This document shows, in pieces, positions 57,177 to 64,000 of a DNA stretch of 64,000 bases. The translations under genes were made by a program, and so were the position numbers. Within the stretch, counting starts at the first letter, position 1, and each line of letters opens with the position of its first letter. Below the pieces are notes generated by a model that saw only the letters and a list, made by a program, of their open reading frames with translations, was not told where the DNA came from and made no database searches. This DNA comes from Pseudeuparius sepicola (lineage: Eukaryota > Arthropoda > Insecta > Coleoptera > Anthribidae): positions 57,185,415 to 57,249,414 of the forward strand of contig OY987300.1 in NCBI GenBank assembly GCA_963920635.1. Reading direction: 5' to 3'.

Positions 57177-57516
57177 GAGGGGGTTGCCGACAGCGAAAGT
57201 GACGTTAGATTTCGTATTTTTTTTAAGTTGCATAGCATACAATCTAATAACATTTTACCTGGCAAAAATTTAGTACAAACATCTCTGTCTTCATTTTAAT
57301 CATAAGATCTTACAAGCAGTGTTTTGTTTTATAGGTTATGAAAACCTTGGGAAAAACAATAATTCCAGTGCATAATGCTTTTAAGACCTTATGATTAAAA
57401 TGAAGACAGAGCTGCTTGTACTAAATTTTTGCCAGATAAAATGTTATTAGATTTTATGCTATACAACTTGAAAAAATACGAAATCTAAAGTCACTTTCGC
57501 TGTCGGCAACCCCCTC
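57177..57516. mobile_element. 340-bp foldback MITE with TTAA target site
   Basis: GAGGGGGTTGCCGACAGCGA and its exact mirror TCGCTGTCGGCAACCCCCTC form the ends. TTAA lies immediately outside both (57173-57176 and 57517-57520). The arms of about 140 bp match closely, including CTTCATTTTAATCATAAGAT mirrored. A TTAA duplication is characteristic of piggyBac and Kolobok elements, so this is probably a non-autonomous member of one of them. Confidence 0.85.
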
Positions 57517-57639
57517 TTAATATAACGAGTGTTAATGAAAATCAATTTGGATTAAAATGTCCCTCTTTAGATACTTTAAAGTAATCAGGTCAGAGCCAAA
57601 ATTCCTTCTAAATTGAGTAAATTCGTGACTGTAATACTT

Positions 57640-58040
57640 ATATAATATATAATCGTATATTATACACCTATGTTGAGAAGTAAGCCATTATTTACTGAGC
57701 ATTTTTCGGCGCTACGCGCCTCAGGATATACCTAATATGTGAGGTAAATAATGGCCTTCTCAACCGAAGTGTGTATAGAATTTTTTTACTACTAACATTG
57801 AAATATTGCCATATTTTAGTTATTTCTCGCTTTTTTCAAATAGTTCAAAATATCAAGTAGCCTGGGAGTTCAGTTGTCAAGCTGATAAAATGACACTAAT
57901 TTTTAAATGTCACATAGAAAATTTTTCATTATTTACCTAGGTATTTTTTTATTATCATTATTTACCTAGGTAGATAAATATTACTTCTCATTAGTGAAAT
58001 GAGGTAAATAATGGTGATTTCTCAGGTTAGTAGTAAAAAA
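57640..58040. repeat. Palindromic repeats around CCATTATTTAC
   Basis: ATACACCTATGTTGAGAAG with CCATTATTTACT (57661-57699) is mirrored by GTAAATAATGGCCTTCTCAA and GAAGTGTGTAT (57741-57776). The same ATTATTTAC/GTAAATAAT core recurs at 57949, 57978 and 58004. It is a short-element cluster of unknown type. Confidence 0.55.
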
Positions 58041-58044
58041 AATA

Positions 58045-60340
58045 TATTTTTGCATAAGTGCTTTGAATTCATATTTCTGTTGAAAAATCTCTTATTTAAC
58101 TTGGTTTAAAATACCAAGCTAATTTTTTATTGAAAAAATGAAAAGTTTCAAAAATATAATGTTATGTTCCTAAAATTTATGAAGGTATAAAATTGCATTC
58201 TTAACAACTTATTTTATTGGTCTGTTTTCATATCTTGAAAAATAGAGGTATTATTCGCTGTGATTTTTTACAATTTGCTTAAAGACAATAAATACATCAA
58301 ATTAATTGATTTTTTGTACCTATACCTTCCTTAAAAATCATAGTTATGACAGATCAACAACGTCGACCATCGTGGGCTAAATTAAAATAATATAGCCGAC
58401 GCGAAACGGGGTGGTAAAAAACAAGATTTTTTGTTTTAATTCCTTAAAATATACTCAAAGGCAAGTAAATAGTAATTAGTTTGAGTACATCTGGAAACAG
58501 AATACCTTGTAAAAGTGAATGAACATGAACTCATTATTTGAGTATACTCTGTCATATTGATATTACCCATTCACCTGTGTCGATTTTTACTGTGTAAGAA
58601 GGTATATGGCATATTTTACATTTGAAGGGTAGGTATACACGGGAAAAACAGGCTAAATCAATTTTTGTTGAAATTGGGATAACAGTGCCATCTTGTGTTA
58701 AATTATGTGCTCGTTCAAACCAGTGTAATAGTCAGGGGAAAACACGCTCGGACACAATATACGAATTACTTTAAAATACCCATACACGAGAAGAATAGGC
58801 TATAAGTCAGCCCGGAACAGGGAACAACAAGCTAAGTCATAATAAAAACGAAACAATCATTTAAGCGAAAATGAATTGATTCTTCCGGATCCTAGTTATG
58901 AAGGTACAATGTTTACAATTCTGTGTTTTAATTACTATTCATTGCAATTTTGTAGGGTTGATTGCCATATCCTCAGAAAAATACGCAGATCTACAATGTC
59001 TCAAGAATTTTTGCGGCCCAAGTGCACAGGAGTATTTTTCCAGTCAATAAATGATGTTTGCGAAAATTTGTCTAACAATAATCAAGACAAAAACGAGTCA
59101 ACCTTTTTTTATATTTAAACAAAATTGCCAAATACTATTGGTTAATAAACTTCAGAATTTCCCATTTTACCAATTATTTGTTATATTAGAGCCACAAATA
59201 ATGATATTATTAAAAATGAGCTTTTGTAACAAACTACAAAAGATCATAACTTTAAATTAAGTCTAACTCGCAAACAGCAAATTCTGACTTGGCCTGTTTT
59301 TATCGGGTACCCTTCATTTTAAACAGGAACATCAATAAAATAATATTTTGTCTCATTAGTATGCGCGGTTGTTCAGTTTCTCTTATTATTTAATCGTAAA
59401 ATAATTCGTAGTGGCATATTTGGCATAAAATGTACAATGTACCCATAATATAATGAAAGGTTTATTTTCCTGTTCCTGGCAAAGGCAAAGTATATTGAGT
59501 ACCTATGTGATACATATATGGCTCTCTTTACCGGAGCCCTTTACCAAGTGATTCTGTAAACAAGCATGGAGATTTAATATTCCTCATAAATCGTCTGTTG
59601 ACACAAATGAATATAAACTGCATTTATCTAGCAAATTGCGACTTCCTCCCATCATTGGTAAAAAAATTAGATATTTAAACATCTGCATGGGAAGCCACGG
59701 AAATGATATTGCTTGCAAGTTACTTCAGAGCGAGTTAGATTCCAACCAAAAAAGCAAGATTTTATAATTAATTTCTTTAAGATAGTTGTTTTTTTTTTCG
59801 TTTAATCTCTTTGCAAATTATACAAATTTTAATTTGAGGGTCATAATATCACAGGAAATTCATAGAGAAGAAACAAATATTGTACAAAAATTATTCTTTG
59901 ATTTAATTATTTAATTCAAGTGTTGCTGATAGAATTCTGCAAATTCTCACTTTCTGTCAGATCGAAAGTGAAAAGTTATAAAAATGTATTTGCCCTCGAA
60001 CGCATTACAAAACAGGAAACACTTGCGTTTTTTTTGACGTAACTAAAGGTTTTTCTTATTTCCCATATACCAATTTGCTTGGAAAAAATATCTTTGGCTT
60101 ATGACATTCTTACGACATACATACATACATACATACATAGGCATAGGTACATGGATTTTAATAAATACATTTAAACGTAGTTCTTAGGTTAATGCATACA
60201 TCAGAGGTAAACACATTACCTACCTATGTTTTATGGATAGGGAGAATTTAACGATTCTATACAGTGTGTGGCAAAACATATAGTTGCAATATGGGTGCTG
60301 TCATAATTTTTGTCATCTACTCAGGAACTTTTTAAAAATA
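58045..60340. other. AT-rich intergenic DNA
   Basis: No gene is supported. An 80-codon frame at 58876-59118 has no recognised motif. An ACAT microsatellite lies at 60115-60139. TACAGTGTGTGGCAAAACAT near 60260 is an isolated Tc1/mariner-like end. Confidence 0.4.
60115..60139. repeat. (ACAT)n microsatellite
   Basis: About six copies of ACAT (or CATA) lie in direct succession. Confidence 0.9.
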
Positions 60341-60343
60341 TAT

Positions 60344-60951
60344 TTTTCTTGAAATCGGCAGTAAAGTGTCTCAAAATCGTCATTAAAAGCACAGAAATCG
60401 TACAATAATGGGCTACATTATTGTACGATTTTTTCAATAAGTAGGCCTTGGCGAGATGTAAACATCAAACGTCAGACGCGGAGAAATCGCCCATAAAAAG
60501 TGGCCAAATATTCAAAACCCGGCCGATAACGGCCCATTTAACTTTTCGTACACATTGCGAAATTGTTTCCTATATGAAGCGCAATTCTTCAGTATACATA
60601 TTTTAGTAAATTTGAATATCAATAGATTTGTTGTGTAGGCTGCACAAGAAGCAGCAGTTTGGTTTTTCTGTACGAAGATGCCGTGTCTTGTCTTACTTGA
60701 CCTAGGTAGAGCGATCGTCAAAGTCAAGCAACGCCGCGCGTAGTCGGTTTATGGACGGGTGATCCCTTATTATTATTTTCTTGCCTAATAAAATATTTTT
60801 TTCCGATTTCAAAAAAAATATAATATGTACCTCGGCACTGAAGTTCTTTTTATGACTCATGTGGTTTATTTGCCTCCGCCAGAGGCCTCAGCAACTAAAT
60901 TCCACATGAGTCATAAAAAGTTGAACTTCAGCCTTGGTACATAAATAACTA
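60344..60951 (+). repeat. 5S-rRNA-derived repeat, copy 3 (full, about 608 bp)
   Basis: This is the mirror orientation of 32650-33258 and is highly similar. At 60713-60765 the plus strand reads GTCAAAGTCAAGCAACGCC then TCGGTTTATGGACGGGTGATC. In insect 5S rRNA genes box A is AAGTCAAGCAACG, and box C (TGGATGGGTGAC) begins 18 bases after AAGCAACG. Here the spacer is also exactly 18. A TTTT run, the usual Pol III stop, follows at 60776. The 5' half of 5S rRNA is not recognisable. The proximal palindrome (CGTACAATAATG) and the terminal 115-bp hairpin (60830-60950) are both present. The 5S-like part is internal, unlike typical SINE3 elements, where it forms the 5' head. Confidence 0.85.
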
Positions 60952-61136
60952 ATATATAAAAAAAAATTTTGTATTAATGACAGTGAATTGTAGGTCGGTA
61001 AGGGGTAAAGGCACACAATACACATCGTTTTTAGTAAATGAAAAATACAGATGATGAGCAAAAAATGAAGATGATACAGATATTGATTAATTGATGACAA
61101 AAACTTTAAATTTCTCAGTTTATTATTAGAAAATAT

Positions 61137-61515
61137 TGTAACGAAAAATGCCTCTAAAGTTGTTATATCAGCTTTTAATGAATATGTCTGCACGGTTTTC
61201 TAACCTACTCAAAGATTTAGCAGATAAATTTTAAGTTTGGGTATTCTACTTACAGTTTTATAATTTTTGTAATTATTTAGAGGCATTTTCCGTCACATCT
61301 TTGTCGGCCTGAGGCCCCCAGGGCCCCATTTTCCTCTAGTTATCTTTGTTTTCCCTGTTGAGCTTCCATAACGTTCTAGAAAGTTTGCTAGAACTTTATG
61401 ATTTGTGAACTATCATTGGCCAGGAATATTCTAGAGTATTCTCCAGTCTTCCTTTTGAATATATAAGCCCTGGGAATTGGGCCTGGGGGAAGTGAAAGGT
61501 TAGAAAGCTATTTTG
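61137..61515 (+). promoter_or_regulatory. Ty3/gypsy LTR with heat-shock-type elements and TATA box (boundaries approximate)
   Basis: The block begins TGTAACGAAAAATGCCTCTA, a plausible LTR start. It contains TTCTAGAA (61374-61381) and GAATATTCTAGAGTATTC (61424-61441), then TATATAAG at 61460-61467 and a G-rich leader. In the second motif GAA, TTC, GAG and TTC follow each other at exact 5-base steps, the layout of a heat-shock element, and it lies about 20 bases upstream of the TATA box. Reverse transcriptase sequence begins only about 65 bases past the TATA box, so gag, protease and the rest of the leader are deleted. The 3' edge of the LTR cannot be placed. Confidence 0.55.
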
Positions 61516-61526
61516 GATGGACAGGT

Positions 61527-62363
61527 TTAGTACAGCACAGGATAAATACTGGTAATAGCCCTCCGATCAAACAGGCTTCTCGAAGGATACCCCTTGCTAA
61601 GCAAGAAGAGGTCTCAACTATGATGAAGGAAATGGAACAACAGAGAATCATTGAACCGTCACAGAGCCCATGGACTTCGCCAGTTTTCCTAGTGAAGAAG
61701 AAGCATGGTTCTATGAGGTTCTGCGTAGACTATCGACGGTTAAATCACGTCACCAAGAAGGGCAGCTACCCTCTACCCAGAATAGATGACACTTTAGACA
61801 CTCTATCTAGTTCAAAATGGTTTTCCACGATGAACTTGAAGAGTGGGTACTGGCAAGTCGAAATGCACAATCAAGATAAAGAGAAAACTGCATTTTCTAC
61901 TGGTACAGGTTTATGGCAATTTAATGTTATGTCATGTAATGCACCAGCAACCTTTGAGAGGCTCATGGAGTCTGTGCTAAGAGGTATGACATGGAAAACC
62001 TGTCTAGTATATCTGGATGATGTCATTATTTTGGGAAGAACATTTGAAGATCACTTGAAGATAGTCCGAGAGGTATTCCAGAAGTTACGAGAAGCTAACC
62101 TAAAACTAAGCTCAAAGAAATGCTGTTTCTTCAAGAAGGAAGTTAGATATTTGGGGCATGTAATTTCAGAGCAAGGAGTTAAAACAGACCCAGAAAAGAT
62201 AGAGACAATTGAAAAATGGCCGCGACTGAAAAATAAACATGAACTAAGGAGCTTCCTGGGCCTGTGCACTTATTACAGGAGATTCGTCCTAAACTTCGCA
62301 CACATAGCCAGGCCGCTGCATAGGCTCACAGAGGATGGGATCGATTATATGTGGAGATTGTGA
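61527..62363 (+). pseudogene. Ty3/gypsy pol: reverse transcriptase (first part)
   Basis: The frame is readable from WTGLVQHRINTG at about 61527, where the upstream pol is cut off and fused to LTR DNA, to a TGA at 62361-62363. Motifs in order are SPWTSPVFLVKKKHGSMRFC, YPLPRIDDTLDTL, FSTMNLKSGYWQVEM, CNAPATFERLMESVL, VYLDDVIILG (motif C), KLSSKKCCFFKKEVRYLGH and HELRSFLGLCTYYRRF. Two key defects are visible. The catalytic Asp of motif A (usually LDLKSGY) is Asn, codon AAC at 61833-61835. Residues corresponding to PFGL before CNAP are missing. A one-base frame slip near 62356 gives the premature stop; the true continuation DCEEAFQ is in another frame. The hAT element at 62378 interrupts the gene. 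Confidence 0.92.
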
Positions 62364-62369
62364 AGAAGC

Positions 62370-63485
62370 ATTTCAGACATTGGCGTAGCTAAGGGGGGGC
62401 TGGGGGGGCTAAGCCCCCTTTGTTATAAAAATAGCCCCCCTGACAAATTTTAGCGTTTATTTTTATAATTTTTTTGACATTATAGGTTTACATTAAAAAC
62501 CTTACTAAGCTGATTTAATCTTGTTGCGTGTTATTGCGTATAGTACACTGACTAAAACACTAATAATGACAAAATAAAACAAACTAAACAGTGGCAACAG
62601 GGAACATTGGCAACACTGCCTTCACGCACTCACCCCGCACCCGACCCCGTCAGTCCGCCACATGCCACACTCGCAGAATTAGCATCACTCAGGGACTCCT
62701 TAAAATAAGGGGACCCAGCACATAGGAAAAGTGAAGCATTGAGGGGAAGTTTGTTTTCTGTAGACTCCAAGGAGACCACATAAGTGGGCTGCTACAAGGT
62801 TGTGTTTTATGTCAGTGTGTCCAACTGCCATCAGGTTTTATGGGATAAGATAGTGCCATAGATTCTAAAGGAGGCAAAAAATTTCCCATCATAATTCACA
62901 ATTTCTAAGTTTTCTAACTTCCAGATACTCAGATGTGACAATTAAAGAATTTCAACTATACAATAAATTTGTTTCATTTGACAGTTGCCAATTATGTATT
63001 TGTAGACACAACATTGTCAACTCTAATTTTCAGAAATCATGGAAACCATTATTAATTTTTACTAACAATCAAAGTACCTGTTTTATTAATAGATTCTTCA
63101 ATAAAATGGCATACTTGGCATCACTGATACCATTAGAATGTGGAAAGAATAGGCCTCACTTTGGAAAGTATAATGCTGGGTCCCCTGAACTTTTTTAAAA
63201 ATCCAAAAGGTGCATTAGATTTAACATTCAAATCTGCAATTCTTTCCTCATTTAACCTTTGTTCTAGCTCTGCTAGTTTCCGAGATCCCCATAGTGGGCA
63301 TCGAGAAAAACTCACCCTGTATGTAGTAAAGTTGTGTGTATTTAAATTAATAACGTTGTGCCGATTAATAAGTAAATAAGCTCTACTATAGTTTGCGTAA
63401 GTACTTTAATTTTCTTCAGTCTCATCTCCTTCAGGGGCTTAAGCCCCCCCGGAGAAAAAAGGCTAGCTACGCCTATGATTTCAGA
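62370..63485. mobile_element. Non-autonomous hAT element inserted in Ty3/gypsy pol, 8-bp TSD ATTTCAGA
   Basis: The element proper is 62378-63477. Its left end CATTGGCGTAGCTAAGGGGG and right end (reverse complement CATAGGCGTAGCTAGCC) are terminal inverted repeats of about 14 bp, extended by G-runs opposite C-runs. ATTTCAGA flanks both ends (62370-62377 and 63478-63485), the 8-bp duplication typical of hAT. Removing one copy and the element restores the pol reading EEAFQTLKKAL. No transposase is encoded. The inside includes unique-looking DNA and, at about 63265-63325, a fragment like the mariner-type inverted repeat at 6080-6128 (CCGAGATCCC, TGGGCATCGA). Confidence 0.93.
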
Positions 63486-64000
63486 CCTTGAAGAAAGCTT
63501 TATGTTCTTCACCGATTTTGACGTTTCCCGTTCCTGGAAAGACATTCATCCTGGATACAGATGCCAGCAACTTTGGTGTTGGAGCAGTGCTATCCCAGGA
63601 GCAGGAAAGGCAAGAAAAAGTTATTGCCTACTTCAGTAAAACTCTGTCAAAGCCAGAGAGAAACTACTGCATGACAAGAAGGGAACTGCTAGCAGTGGTC
63701 AAGGAAGGTCGTTGAACATTTCCATAAGAATTTATATGGCCAACCTTTCCTATTAAGAACAGATCACGCATCACTAAAATGGCTATTCCAGTTCAAGAAC
63801 CCAGAAGGACAAGTGGCAAGATGGCTTCAAAGGCTGCATGAATATGATTTCAAAGTGGAACACAGCAAAGGGGACAAAAATAAGAATGCTGATGCATTGT
63901 CAAGAAGACCCTGTAATGAAGACTGTTATCACTGTAGTCGACAGGAATTAAGAGAAAACCCGGACTTAATTTTATGTAAACGAACTACTGTCCGTGGACA
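63486..64000 (+). pseudogene. Ty3/gypsy pol: RNase H region and start of linker (runs off window)
   Basis: After the hAT insertion pol resumes with LKKALCSSPILTFPVPGKTF, LDTDASNFGVGAVLSQ (first RNase H Asp) and YFSKTLSKPERNY then RRELLAVV (Glu). A small frame slip near 63708 follows, then VEHFHKNLYGQPFLLRTDHA (Asp) and WLQRLHEYDFKVEH then NADALSRRP. A Cys/His-containing stretch (CNEDCYHCSRQ) starts the linker to integrase. The integrase lies beyond the window. The frame slip makes this copy non-functional. Confidence 0.92.

Noticed and set aside
60713..60765. A functional 5S rRNA gene
   Set aside because: Only the 3' internal control region is present; the 5' half and the 3' stem are missing, and the stretch sits inside a dispersed repeat.
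1..64000. The window as part of a Hox cluster
   Set aside because: A few TTTATGGC and homeodomain-like sites in GC islands are compatible with it, but there is no homeobox or other gene in the window to support it.

Overview
This window is eukaryotic nuclear DNA, almost certainly from an insect. It is AT-rich and intergenic in character. The element mix fits an arthropod: Tc1/mariner and MULE transposases, hAT elements, jockey-group LINEs, a Penelope-like element, a Ty3/gypsy element, and dozens of short elements ending in CAG(G/T)GTG next to a TA dinucleotide. The simple motif TAGGTACCTA recurs throughout, as in several hemipteran and lepidopteran genomes. I cannot name the species. I found no intact host protein-coding gene, no rRNA gene, no functional tRNA gene and no CRISPR array. 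Most open frames in the window are short and arise by chance.

Layout. 0-4.5 kb: a LINE relic, a foldback element, the first copy of a 5S-rRNA-derived element, a 122-bp tandem repeat and a near-perfect 330-bp hairpin. 4.5-9 kb: two dead mariner-type transposons separated by a GC-rich island. 10.9-12.3 kb: a well-preserved Penelope-like reverse transcriptase/GIY-YIG frame on the minus strand. 12.5-21 kb: a possible Crypton fragment, GC-rich islands, a hAT-like element built from CTTGA repeats, and several foldback elements. 21.4-23.3 kb: a hAT element with exact 8-bp target duplications, split by a 1.16-kb foldback element. 28-29 kb: a tRNA-like relic. 29.8-32.6 kb: a GC-rich array of five diverged repeats. 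32.6-35.2 kb: the second 5S-derived copy, then a 1.9-kb foldback with a 20-bp minisatellite in its loop. 38-39.4 kb: a hairpin with arms of about 555 bp. 40.3-45.9 kb: two jockey-group LINE relics, the second ending in an expanded AAAC tail. 47-54 kb: GC-rich islands around a MULE relic and another LINE fragment. 55-61 kb: small foldbacks and the third 5S-derived copy. 61.1-64 kb: a Ty3/gypsy element with heat-shock-like elements upstream of its TATA box, interrupted by a hAT insertion with an 8-bp target duplication. It runs off the window end.

How the parts relate. The sequence is layered insertions with little sign of a working gene system. The unique-looking parts are the GC-rich islands near 6.3, 13.6, 20.3, 37, 43, 47.7 and 52.7-53.6 kb. 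They contain no convincing coding frames and are the best candidates for host regulatory DNA (enhancers or a promoter) of a gene lying outside the window. The most unusual observations are the 5S-derived repeat, the GC-rich five-copy array, the heat-shock-element LTR, and the density of very long inverted repeats, which could give double-stranded RNA if transcribed.
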